Shown here piece by piece: positions 45,544 to 56,363 of a stretch of 64,000 nt of DNA. The stretch is from Laguncularia racemosa (taxonomy: Eukaryota; Streptophyta; Magnoliopsida; Myrtales; Combretaceae), in the NCBI GenBank assembly GCA_037954665.1, contig JBBMOL010000305.1:310001-374000 (forward strand), read 5' to 3'. Below the pieces are notes generated by a model that did no database searches, was not told the DNA's origin, and saw only the letters and a program-made list of their open reading frames with translations. Made by a program: the position numbers and the translations under genes. Position 1 is the stretch's first letter. Every line of letters begins with the position of its first letter.

Positions 45544-46510
45544 CTACAAAAAGTTATGTTAGTTCATCGATTAACTAACTCAATGAAACTTCACATGCCA
45601 ATATATTCATGTTTCACTCATGGTTTATCATTAAAGAAGCACTAGCAATTGCCTAAGCACGAAAGTTTCATTATGTCAATTATACTTGCAATTAAAAATT
45701 AAAGGCTGGCAGCCTAAGTTATGCAACCTAGATTTTAACTAAAGTGGGACTTTTCAAAAATACGCGAGAAAAGGAGAACACACGAGTTTCAAGTTGTGCA
45801 AATACTTTAACACGTAGTGAAAGAATAATCATGTAATTAACAGCAGCAAGGTCCTTCTAAACTCATGCAATTTGAATTTCTTTAGCAAAATATACCCATT
45901 TATGAACTTAATTTGCAACATCTCCCAATCATGACACAAGAACTCAAAATTAACCACAACTACTTTAAGTAATAGTAGTTACATTTCTCTAAAGCACAAA
46001 AACCCCAAATTCTAACAATTTTACACAATTGGTTAAATCCTAATTTCTAATTTGCTAAATGGGTTTCTGACAAATCAAACACAAATCACTATAACCCATC
46101 AACATGTAAGTATAATATTCAACTTCTACATGAAAAATCATCAAACCAACAACTTCAATCCAACAATCCCATCAATTCTACATGTGATCCGAAATTTACA
46201 GCCCACATAGATGACATTTTCAGCAAACTCCAATAAGCAAAGAAGAGGAAGAACTTAAAGAGAAGAAGAAAAAACTTACTTGGAGTGTCTTGAATGCAAG
46301 AGGAGAGTGAGTGAGAGAGTGAAGAAGAAATAGGTCAAAGAGAGAGGAGAAGTGCGAGAGAGAGGGAGAGTAGTCGTGAGAGAATAAGTGAGTAAGTGAG
46401 AGAAATAAGTGAGCAAATGAGAGAGAGAGAAGGGTCGGCCAATGTCTAAAAACCAGACAAAGGTCGGCACCCTGTACCTATATGCCGCTGGCCTTTTATT
46501 GTACCGAGAG
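45544..46510 (-). promoter_or_regulatory. Probable internal promoter, leader and intron before the K env-like ORF
   Basis: Minus strand: GTACAATAAAAGGCC (46506-46492) resembles the GTACTATAAAAGG of C1 and C2. A CT-rich leader (46440-46285) is followed by GTAAGT (46279-46274). A T-rich acceptor TTTTTGTAG ends two bases before the ORF's ATG at 45541. This would make a spliced message with a ~730-nt intron. GGCCGGC-type palindromes lie around 46435-46545. Pattern evidence only. Confidence 0.5.
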
Positions 46511-46706
46511 CTTAGGCCGGATGAAAGCCGACAGCTCTTATCCGGACTTGAATTCAAACTTTATTTTATTTTTACTTTCTTTCTTTTTTTTCTTATATAT
46601 ATATATATATATCAACGAAAATAAAACACTAGTGTATACAAATATTGAGCATGGGCTACCTCTCATAAAGCGCTTAGTTTATAGTCGCTAGCCCGACTTT
46701 TCCAGT

Positions 46707-47302
46707 TCATGTCCTCAAATCTCCTAAATCCACAGTTGTGGCATCTCTATCAACATTTTCCCCTTCATAGTAATGTTTGAGAAGATAACCGTTTACTTTG
46801 AAAGTATGGTTTTCTTCTGCCTTCAACTCAACTGCACCATAAGGAAACACATTAACAATTTCAAAGGGTCCAGACCATTGTGACTTCAACTTACCTAGGA
46901 ACAGCTTCAAGGGGGAGTTGTATAGTAAGACCTTCTGACTAGGGAAGAATTTTCACCTCACAATGTTCTTATCATGCCATGGCTTTGTTCGTTCTTTGTA
47001 AATTTTGGCATTTTCATATGCTTCTTCTCTCATTTCAGCCATCTGATTTAGTTGAAGCAATCTTTTTTTACCTACAGCTTTCTCATCAAAGTTAAGGTAT
47101 TTAATAGCCAGTATGCCTTGTGCTCGAGCTCTACTGGTAAGGGACACGATTTACCAAAAACAATCTTGTAGGGGGACATTCCTATAGGGGTTTTAAACGT
47201 TGTTCTATAAGCCCATAATGTATCATCGATTTTTAAAGACCAATCTTTCCTAGATACATTAATAGTCTTCTCTAGAATTCACTTAATTTCCCTATTGGAT
47301 AC
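46707..47302 (-). pseudogene. Integrase C-terminus of K
   Basis: From 47302 leftwards the minus strand reads VSNREIKxILEKT, DWSLKIDDTLWAYRTTF, GMSPYKIVFGKSCPLPVELEHKAYW, then, after a frameshift near 47105, IKYLNFDEKAVGKKRLLQLN, AYENAKIYKERTKPWHDKNI, a stop, and GKLKSQWSGPFEIVNVFPYGAVEL, ending FKVNGYLLKHYYEG. This is the end of the integrase core plus GPF module of Athila/Tat elements. C2 inserted just upstream of VSNRE, next to the catalytic Glu position, so the core is physically split. Confidence 0.9.
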
Positions 47303-48456
47303 TGATAAGTCGCAACATACCCTTATATAGAGTAATGAAATTGTGCTTTATTGTTGAATTTTTAGATGATTTGTTGAAGAAAAGGATGCTTAATGGAATG
47401 AATGTCAATTTCAGGATTTTCTAGAGTATTTTGGAGCTAAGGGAAGGAGTTTTGAAGAGTCAGATCAAGTTTGGAAGGAATTAGATACAATACATGTGAA
47501 GAAAAGAATTCTGGAAAGTACACAAGCGAGATACATGCCCATGTACTTTGTTTGTGTATATTGAAGTGGATGTCTGGAAAGTACACGAGCAAAGTACACA
47601 CCCATGTACTTTGCTTGTGTATCTAAGTTTTGCTGCTGTGCAACGATGTTTGAAATACATGACCAATGTACACTCCCATGTACTTACTCGTGTATATTCA
47701 CATAAGGACGCTTGGAAGAAAGCACGAGATACACTACTCGTGTATCCGCTCATGTATGTATCCAACCCGGGTACATGTATAAATAGACCGTTAGTTGCCC
47801 TAGAACGGAGGTTACGAATTTTGTACTTGCTCTGACTCTCATAACAGCAGGGGAAAGAAGATTCCGTCAATTCAAAAGGAGATTGAAGACCCACGAAGAA
47901 GAAGATTCTATCTTTAAGGGCCGTGACTATGAATTTTATTTATTCTTCCAGTAATTGTATTTCGTTTGTCCAATTTATCGAGGAGTAGACTCTAAATCTA
48001 GATTTTATTCGAAACTTCTCTATCATGTGATGAAGATCTAGTTTTTAATGCGAAGTTGTTGACTTTCTTATGATTAATTGCATGCCCTTCAATTGTTTCT
48101 TAGATTCATAGATCCGGAATATGAATATATGCATGATATCATATTAGTTAATTGAGAAATTGCTCTTATGATTAGATTTAATGCAATTAATGAGATTTGA
48201 TTGTTCTTCTAGAGATAGGGAACAAGAGTCTTCTGTTTACATCGATTATTTTGATGTGAATTCATGTGCTTTATGCAATTCTAGGTTGCTATTAACTAAG
48301 GAGAGATCCTATTTGATAAACCGACGATTAGATAGGTTAATATACTTGAGAAAGTAGTTAACTTGACTAGAGAATTCGATAGTATAAGAAGTCAACTACG
48401 CCAATCTTCATAAATCTAATGAATTACATGATGGAGAAGGAGTAGAATAAGATCTA

Positions 48457-49120
48457 TGACACGAATTCCGATATGAATTCCTTCACACACAACCAAATCG
48501 TCAACAACAATCAAATAATTCCAATTTTTAGGTTTTTTTTTAATTTTAGCACTAACGCATAAAATCAAGATATGGATTAATTATCAATCTATAGATGCCA
48601 AGATTGACAAAATTAAACTATTCTGCAATCAAAATATAGAACGATAAAGCCCACATTCTATAAATCAATCACTATGGTTAAAGAATTCCAAGAATTCAAT
48701 AACGATGCTCGCCACAAATTCTATATGAACTAAGAATTTGATAAGAACAATACGAATATATCGAAATTCGATTCTCAATATTCTCAAATCTCCAAAAGAA
48801 GAATCACACACTCAAGTGTCTCGGTGTTTACCAAAAATAAGAAAACGATAATCTATCCACGAAAAACCCTAAGGTCCTTATTTATAACATCCTAAAAATT
48901 TGGTGCGGAAACATTCAAGGCCGACGGCCTTCACTTAGGCCAGCAATAAAAGCCAGCGACCTACATTTTAGGCCGGCTCCAAGGCCGGCGGCCTTGAAGT
49001 GGATTCGGCTGGCCTTTATTCAAGGCCGGCTTAAGGCTAGCCGGACTTCGCCTTGGGTCCTCCCGACGCCTATGTCCTCCTTTTGTTAGTGCTCGTATTC
49101 TTGTCCTTGGAATCGTATCA
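48457..49120 (-). repeat. 3' LTR of L
   Basis: 664 bp. TATAAATA (minus) at 48879-48886, with GGCCGGC/GCCGGCC palindromes upstream at 48918-49045. Confidence 0.94.
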
Positions 49121-50736
49121 TTCCCTCCATGTTGAAGTTGATTCGACCTTGAATCTATATCGTCCATCCTACTAGGCCACATAAACAGACTCCTCTTTCC
49201 CTTAGGCTTCTTGAGGAAAATCAGTCTTGTGTGTTGTACTTCAGTTGGACTCATAGGAAGAAACTTGTATGTCTTGTCCTGTTGTTGAATGGTATACTCA
49301 TTGGTGTATCCATCATGCTTAGGTCTAAGGTCATACTCCCAAGGTCTTCCAAAGATCAAATGTGTAGCTTCCATAGGAGCTACATCACAAACAATTTCGT
49401 CAGTATAATCACCAATAAGCAATGGAACACGAACCTGTTTATGTACATGAACAGCTCCCTGTAGAATCAACCAATGAAGTGCATAAGGTCTTGGATGCTG
49501 CTCCACCTGCAAACCCAATTTAGTAACCCAGTTTGCTGAAGCAACATTAGTGCAACTGCTTGTATCAACCACAATCAAACAAGTCTTTCCCTGCACCATG
49601 CCTAGGATATGAAATAAATTAGCCCTCTAATTAGGAACAGTTTCATCCTGCTGAACCATTAGCATATTTCCCTGTACTGGATTCACTATAATGTCTTCAT
49701 CTTCCTCTTCTGCCTCAGTACTCTCCTGTTCTTCTTCCTCACTCTCAACTTTGTTCCCCTTGATGACCATAACCCTTTTATTAGGACATTGAGAAGCAAT
49801 ATGGCCAAGTCCTAAAGACTTGAAACATTTGATATCCCTACTCCTCTTTTGTTGTGTTTGGTCAACAACTTCACTAACAACTGCTTTTCCCTTTTCCTTC
49901 CTTTCCTTCTCCCTCTCACCATCATCAGATTTATAATGTTGATATGATTCCTGATCCTGCCATCTCTGATCCCGCCTGCGCTGATGTCGCTCTACCCGAC
50001 TGGCTAATTTAATCACATCCTCAAGAGTCTGGTAATGCTGGAGTTCCACTACACTAGCAATATCCATCTTCAACCCATTGATGAAACGAGCTATGGATTC
50101 ATCTGATGTTTCCCTGATATCACATCTTGCCACTAATGTCTCAAACTCCTTCACATACTCTTCTACACTCTTCTTACCTTGCCTCAAGGATTGCAACTCC
50201 ATCAGCATCTCTTGTTTATAGTAGTCTGGCACAAATCTGCGTCTCATCAACCTTTTCATCAAGGCCTATGAACGCACTTTCTCCTCATCAGCCCTACGTC
50301 TCTCAGCTTGTAATTTGTCCCACCACAAACTAGCATATTCAGAGAATGCTAAAGACGTCATCTTCACCTTCATGCGCTCATCCCACTCATAACAATAGAA
50401 TACCTTCTCAACTCGTGGCACCCAATCTAGAAATTCCTCTAGTTTACTACTACTAGTGAAAGGTGGAATTTTCAACTTGATGTTTTCAATCTCCTTACGC
50501 CTGTTAACATTGTTTCCTCTCCTATTCCTTCCACTACTAGCATCAGATTCACTACTAGAGTGTCTTGTCCTATTTCCAACACCACTATGGCTTCTTCTAT
50601 CCCTAACCTCCAATCTCTCCATAATCATTCTATGATTTTCTTGGATTTGATTGAACTCAGCTTTAGTCACAACCTCACCCCCATTATCAGCATCATTCCT
50701 ATTGTTGTTGTTTACAACACTTCCTTACGACGGCAT
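48961..50736 (-). pseudogene. L gag-protease
   Basis: One frame of 592 codons from ATG 50736 to the stop at 48963-48961, inside the LTR. Stops near 50727, 50258 and 49627 interrupt it. Gag: IENIKLKIPPF, SEYASLWWDKL, MMKRLMRRRFVPDYYKQEML, RFINGLKMDIASVVELQHY. The zinc knuckle reads CFKSLGLGHIASQC: the second Cys is Ser, which should abolish zinc binding. An acidic stretch (EEEEQESTEAEEEDED) follows. Protease: VVDTSSCTNVASANWV, with Asp-Thr-Ser instead of Asp-Thr/Ser-Gly, and HLIFGRPWEYDLRPKHDG. After ~60 more residues the frame runs into the LTR. The element would depend on RT and integrase from others. Confidence 0.9.
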
Positions 50737-51039
50737 CTCTACCCTTCAATAATCAGTAATAGAAATTCACCAATAACCCAACTCCCAATAATAGCCCCAA
50801 AACACCAATTTCACAGTAATTCAACACCCAATAACTGAATTCAGCAAAAAACCCCAATTCTCAACTATAGCCCAATCACCAATTCACAGCAATACAATTC
50901 ACAAAACAAATTTTCAAATTTCCCAACCAACAGCAGTATTGAATTAAAACTACAATTGAGTTGAAAATCAACAGCCTTACCAATTTAACCCTTGATCTGA
51001 TCGAATCCTTCGTTCTGAACCCTTACGAATCCAATCTCC

Positions 51040-51051
51040 GCTCTGATACCA
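51040..51051 (-). promoter_or_regulatory. Primer-binding site of L (tRNA-iMet)
   Basis: Minus strand TGGTATCAGAGC, exact, two bases from the LTR. Confidence 0.94.
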
Positions 51052-51053
51052 AA

Positions 51054-51717
51054 TGACACGGATTCCGATATGAATTCCTTCACACACAACCAACTCGTCA
51101 ACAACAATCAAATAATTCCAATTTTTAGGTTTTTTTTTAATTTTAGCACTAACGTATAAAATCAAGATATGGATAAATTATCAATCTATAGATGCCAAGA
51201 TTGACAAAATTAAACTATTTTGCAATCAAAATATAGAACGATAAAGCCCACGTTCTATAAATCAATCACTATGGTTAAAGAATTCCAAGAATTCAATAAC
51301 GATGCTCGCCACAAATTCTATATGAACTAAGAATTTGATAAGAACAATACGAATATATCAAAATTTGATTCTCAATATTCTCAAATCTCCAAAAGAAGAA
51401 TCACACACTCAAGTGTCTCGGTGTTTACCAAAAACAAGAAAATGATAATCTATCCACGAAAAACCCTAAGGTCCTTATTTATAACATCTTAAAAATTTGG
51501 TGCGGAAACATTCAAGGCCGGCGGCCTTCACTTAGGCCGGCAATAAAAGCCGACGGCCCACATTTTAGGCCGACTCCAAGGTCGGCGGCCTTGAAGTGGA
51601 TTCGGTCGGCCTTTATTTAAGGCCGGCTTAAGGCTGGCCGGACTTCTCCTTGGGTCCTCCCGACGCCTATGTCCTCCTTTTGTTAGTGCTCGTATTCTTG
51701 TCCTTGGAATCATATCA
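51054..51717 (-). repeat. 5' LTR of L
   Basis: 664 bp, same length as the partner. GGCCGGC palindromes at 51515-51645. Confidence 0.94.
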
Positions 51718-51997
51718 ATCTAGGTTACTTTTGTTAATTGATAAATCTTCAGAACCATTGTTGTTAGTGAGTTATTAGTTTTAAGATTAAAGTAATTAAG
51801 TTTCAACCAACATATTTAAGCGTCGGTTAGATAATAGGAACGAAGTTAATACTAGTAGTTGGTGTATCTCTATGGGACGACCCTGTACTTGACACTATAT
51901 TACGTCCACGGTAGGTACCCTTGCCTATTACAACGTAGTTAGAATTAGGAACAGGCATTATAAATATTAAAACTACGATTGGCAATGATCAAGTTTT

Positions 51998-52015
51998 TGG
52001 CGCCGTTGCCGGGGA
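51998..52015 (+). promoter_or_regulatory. Primer-binding site of C2 (tRNA-Asp)
   Basis: TGGCGCCGTTGCCGGGGA, exact complement of plant tRNA-Asp(GTC) 3' end, six bases after the LTR. Confidence 0.95.
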
Positions 52016-52140
52016 TACGCTAATATTAGAAACACTTTTTACCTATTAATTTAACCAATTTATTTCTTTCTTATTTTTTTTTTCCTTTTTCTTCCTGAGA
52101 ATTTGGAGCTCATAATTGATTTGTATTACGTTTACAGTGC

Positions 52141-53535
52141 ATGACCAGAAGTCGCTCCAAGAAACTTGCTGTTTTTAATCCTGAGCTAGAGAAAATTGTT
52201 CGTCGTTATCAGAAAAAGCAACACTCGACGGAGTCAGCATCATTTGGTATTCAAGGAGAATCACCGAAGGAAGAAATGGCTGATCAATTCAATAATCTTG
52301 CTCAAGAGCTGAATCAAGGAAATGTTGTTATGGATCCCCCGAATCATCAATTGGTTGATAATAGAGATGGCCGAGTTAATGAGCCACCTAGAACCAATTC
52401 TGATTTTGCTAGGCCAAACTTGATAGGCGTCAGCTCTAGCATAGTCCGTCCTCGAGTGGAGGCAAATAATTTTGAACTTAAGCCTACCGTGATTCAGATG
52501 GTGCAGCAATATACTCAATTTGATGGTTTACAGGATGAAGATCCAAATGCGCATATCCAACTCTTTCTGGAGATATGCGATTCCTTCAAATTTAATGGAG
52601 TTAGTGATGATGCGATCCACCTCAAGCTCTTCCCATTCTCTTTGAAAGGCAAGGCTAAGCAGTGGCTGAATTCTTTACCGAAGAACTCCATTACTACATG
52701 GTAAGGTCTGATTAAGAAGTTTATGGACAAATTCCTCCCTCCTTCAAAGACCGCTAAACTTCGAGCTGAGATTCAATCTTATCATCAGTATGACATGGAG
52801 ACGTTGTATGAAACCTGGGAGAGATTCAAGGACTCAATGCGAAAATGCCCACACCATGGGATCCTAAAGTGGCTTCAAGTTCAGATATTTTATAATGGGT
52901 TGAACTATCAAACGAGACAAACAATAGATGCCATAGCTGGTGGCACCTTGAACCATAAAACTCCTGAAGAAAGTTTAACTCTTTTTGAAGACATGGCCGC
53001 GAATAATTATGAATGGTCACATGGTAGGGGCAGAGAAAAGAAGGTGGCAGGCATTCTTGAAGTGGATGTGGCTACTTCTATCATGTCCAAAGTTGAGGCT
53101 TTATCTAGAAAGATCGACGGGCTGGCTGTCTCACAACATCAGCTGGCTATTGTGGAACTCTCAGGTGGTGAGGAAGGGCAAACAAAGCAAGTGGATTATT
53201 TGGGAAACCTAATTCGGCCCCAGAACAATCCATACAGCAATACTTATAACCCAGGATGGAGAAATCACGCAAATTTTTCTTGGACTAACAACAGTAATAT
53301 TCAGAAGGGCAATTCGAATCCTCCACCAGGTTATCAGAGGCCAATGGTCCGGAGTTCCAAACTGCCACTTGAAGATCTCCTCACAAAATTCATCAAGGAT
53401 TCAGAAGACAGACAGAAGTCCTTAGATTTGATTCTGAAAAATCAAGACTCGGCTCTAAGGAATCATGAGGCATCAATACACAATCTTGAAAACCAGGTCG
53501 GTCAAATAACTGAGCTTTTATCAGAGAGATCTTAA
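52141..53535 (+). pseudogene. C2 gag
   Basis: ATG at 52141 (MTRSRSKKLAVFNPELEKI), 126 bp after the primer site. The capsid domain spans about residues 105-260: YTQFDGLQDEDPNAHIQLF, FPFSLKGKAKQWLNSL, LRAEIQSYHQYDMETLYETW, FYNGLNYQTRQTIDA. The frame is open apart from a TAA at 52702 (C1 has CAA) and TAA at 53533 (C1 has CAA). No CCHC knuckle is found; the stretch after residue 330 is QLAIVELSGGEEGQTKQVD, where M has a knuckle. The C-terminal region (SLDLILKNQDSALRNHEASI, HNLENQVGQITELL) is a likely coiled coil. Gag assembles the particle in the cytoplasm. Confidence 0.92.
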
Positions 53536-54759
53536 GGTTCACTATCGGGAAACACGGAAACCAACCCTAGAGAAAATGTTAAAGCTGTCACATTACGAAA
53601 TGGTAAGGAACTACAACCAAAGGTTCAAGAAGAAGAGAGTTGGGTGACTGAACCAGCAAAAGAACAAGTAGTTCTCCAAGAAGGGGGAAAGCATTTAGAA
53701 AAATCACCTAAAGAGAAATCATCACCTCCATTAATCCCAGAATACAAGCCCAATGTTCCTTATCCAGCACGACTCAAGAAGGACAGAACAGATGAGCACT
53801 ATGGCAGATTTTTAGAGATATTCAAGCAATTGCATATCAACCTTCCACTGGTTGAGGCATTATCACAAATGCCACGATATGCAAAATTTTTGAAAGAGTT
53901 GCTATTGAACAAAAGGAAGCTTGAAGAGTTCTCCACTGTAACTTTAGGAGGAGAATGCTCTGCGGTAATTTAGAACAAACTCCCAAAGAAGTTAAAAGAT
54001 CCTGGGAGCTTTACCATCCCTTGCCTGATAGGGAATTTATCTGAAGAACGGGCATTGGCTGATTTGGGAGCCAGTATTAATTTGATGCTATACAAGATGT
54101 TCTAGAAATTGGGTATTGGAGAGCCGAAACCGACCAAAATGAGTCTTCAGTTAGCCGATCGATCAGTCAAATTCCCGAGAGGAGTAGTCGAAGATGTATT
54201 AGTGAAGGTGCAGGACTTCATCTTCCCGGCAGATTTCGTCATCCTTGACATGGAAGCAGATGTGGAGGTCCCTCTTATATTGGGGAGGCCATTTTTGGCT
54301 ACTGCTAGAGCCATAATTGATGTTGGGGATGGGAAGTTAGTGTTGAGAATGGGAAATGAAGAGGTCATAGTGAAAATGCCTAACGTCCTTAGATAAAGCT
54401 TGCACCATGATGATACATGCTATGCAATCGACTGCCTTGACTTCGCAGTTTCAGATTCATTGCAAGACTTATCGATTGGTGATGCATTGGAATTGTGTTT
54501 GATGAATGGGGAGAAAGAGCAACATGAAAATATGGCGATTAGAGCAGTTGTCAACCAGCTTAATAATAATCCTGAGTTGAGAGAAGAAAGAAGCTTTGAA
54601 GGTATGAATAGATCCACCATTCAGAGATCGAAACCTTCAATTGAGGAACCACCTGAGCTAAAATTGAAACAACAGCCATATTACCTTCAATATGAATTTT
54701 TGGAAGAAGATTCTAAACTTCCAGTCATAATTGCATCAAATCTGGATCAAGATCAATAG
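53536..54759 (+). pseudogene. C2 protease and linker
   Basis: Same frame as gag. A charged linker (KEQVVLQEGGKHLEKSPKEK) precedes MPRYAKFLKELLLNKRKLEE and the active-site region ALADLGASINLML (Asp near 54061). The second half has VPLILGRPFLATARAIIDVG (54271-54330). Stops at 53971, 54103, 54394 and 54757; those at 53971 and 54394 stand where C1 has Gln codons. The linker to RT (54400-54756) is Glu/Asn-rich. Confidence 0.88.
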
Positions 54760-55659
54760 GAAAGGTTATTGCATGTCCTAAGGCAACACAAGAAAGCAAT
54801 TGCATGGAAAATTGTAGATATAAAGGGGATTAGCCCATCGTTTTGTACACACAAAATTTTGATGGAAGATCGTGTCAAGCCAGTGGTACAACCGCAACGC
54901 CGAGTTAATCCAAATATGAGCGATGTTGTAAAAAAGGAAGTCATCAAATTGCTTGATGGAGGAATGATCTACCCGATTTCTGATAGCTCATGGGTGAGCC
55001 CCATTCAAGTAATTCCGAAGAAAGGCGGTATGACAGTAGTACCGAATGAAAAAAATGAACTCATCCCGATGAGAACTATCACTGGATGGAGAGCTTGTAT
55101 AGATTACCACAAGCTAAATGACGCATCTCGAAAGGATCATTTTCCTCTTCCATTTGTGGACCAAATGCTTGAAAGGTTAGCTGGTCATGCATATTACTGT
55201 TTCCTCGATGGGATGTCTGGATATTTTCAGATTCCTATCGCACCTGAAGACCAGGAAAAGACGACATTCACATGCCCTTTTGGGACCTTCGCTTATCGAC
55301 GCATGCCTTTCAGATTATACAACGCTCCAGCCACCTTTCAGCGATGCATGATGGCTATTTTTGAGGATATGGTAGGAGACAAGATGGAAGTATACATGGA
55401 TGATTTTTCTATTCTTGGGAATTCTTTTGATGAGTGTCTGCACCATCTTGAGTTAGTGTTGCAATGTTGTGAAGACACTAACCTGGTCCTAAATTGGGAG
55501 AAGTGCCATTTTATGGCAAAAGAAGGTATTTTCTTGGGTTATAAAATCTCCAAGAAAGGTATTTTCAAGGTGAATGGTCAAAGGCTTAAGCATTACTTTG
55601 GGGACAAAACAGTTTTGGAAGAAAAGGAGGAGCTAAACCTCATTCTCATCTCCCTTTGA
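54760..55659 (+). pseudogene. C2 RT fused in frame to the integrase tail
   Basis: An open frame of 296 codons from 54769 in the gag-protease frame. RT motifs: WVSPIQVIPKKGGMTVV, GWRACIDYHKLNDASRKDHF, YCFLDGMSGYFQIPI, TFTCPFGTFAYRRMPF, catalytic YMDD at about 55393-55404, LNWEKCHFMAKEGIFLGY. Right after KISKKGI it reads FKVNGQRLKHYFGDKTVLEE, the integrase C-terminal tail, and stops at 55657. RT thumb, RNase H and integrase core are absent. Identical junction to C1, so this deletion was present in their common ancestor. Confidence 0.93.
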
Positions 55660-56363
55660 GCTCCACCGGTTCATTACGTCGAGTTAACGACGTTAAACAA
55701 CAGCGCTTCTTGGGAGGCAACCCATGTTACTTAGGTAAGTTTTTTTCTTTTTTTTTTCTTTTTTATCATCCATTGTTTTGGAGTAACTTGTGCAGGACAG
55801 CAAGCTACAGAGGGGCTAACCAAGTTTGGATTCTATGAAAGTTGTCTTAATAGAGCTTCTTTTAAGCTCTAAGTGTGGGGAAATTCAGGATGGGAGACCT
55901 TTTCAAGGGAATGCAAGATGAAGTGATGACAGGTATATACTTTGATCTGCACAACCGGGTACACTAGTCGTGTATCTAGTTTCTCACACATGCCAGAGGG
56001 TGTCTAAATTGACTTTGCAATACAAAAGGGGAATACATCATGGTGTGCCCTCCCGTGCACTTCAAAATATGCTCATTGTGTACATATCAGAGATACACGA
56101 ATAAGGTACATGCTCGTGTACCTAGTCGTGTATCTGACCCACAGAACACCCCCTCTATATACATGAACAAGGTACACGCTCGTGTACCTGGTCGTGTATT
56201 TAACCCACAGAATGCTCTCCTAGATACACGAACAAGGTACACGCTCGTGTACCTGGTCGTGTATCTACCAACAGAATGCTCTCCCATGATACACGAATAA
56301 GGTACACGTTCGTGTATCTAACCCACAGAAAGGATTCCAAAGTTCCCGACCAAAGTACATGAC
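55660..56363 (+). repeat. C2 3' noncoding region with palindromic tandem array
   Basis: Contains a perfect hairpin (AGAGCTT/AAGCTCT, 55853-55871) next to AAGTGTGGGG (55871-55880), then a 65-66-bp tandem array of nested palindromes: GGTACA-type cores at 56105, 56171, 56236 and 56301. The array is cut at 56363 by M. The corresponding region in C1 is 28100-27430. Confidence 0.88.

Larger units (their letters stand above)
48457..51717 (-). mobile_element. Compact gag-protease element L
   Basis: 3261 bp with perfect target duplication ATCTA (48452-48456 and 51718-51722). LTRs are 664 bp each; the internal part is only 1933 bp and encodes gag and protease, then goes straight to the polypurine tract (TTCCCTCCAT on plus, 49121-49130). 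No RT, RNase H or integrase. The gag resembles that of chromoviruses such as A1. I counted about 25 differences between its LTRs (3.8%), about 22 of them transitions. Confidence 0.95.
47303..51991 (+). repeat. 5' LTR of C2 (split by L)
   Basis: Segments 47303-48456 and 51723-51991, about 1423 bp together. Starts TGATAAGTCGC, ends TGATCA. TATAAATA at 47778-47785, with ACACG/CGTGT words just upstream (47520-47765). Confidence 0.9.

Noticed and set aside
51998..52015. tRNA gene fragment
   Set aside because: Only the 18-nt complement of the tRNA 3' end is present, next to an LTR; it is a primer-binding site.
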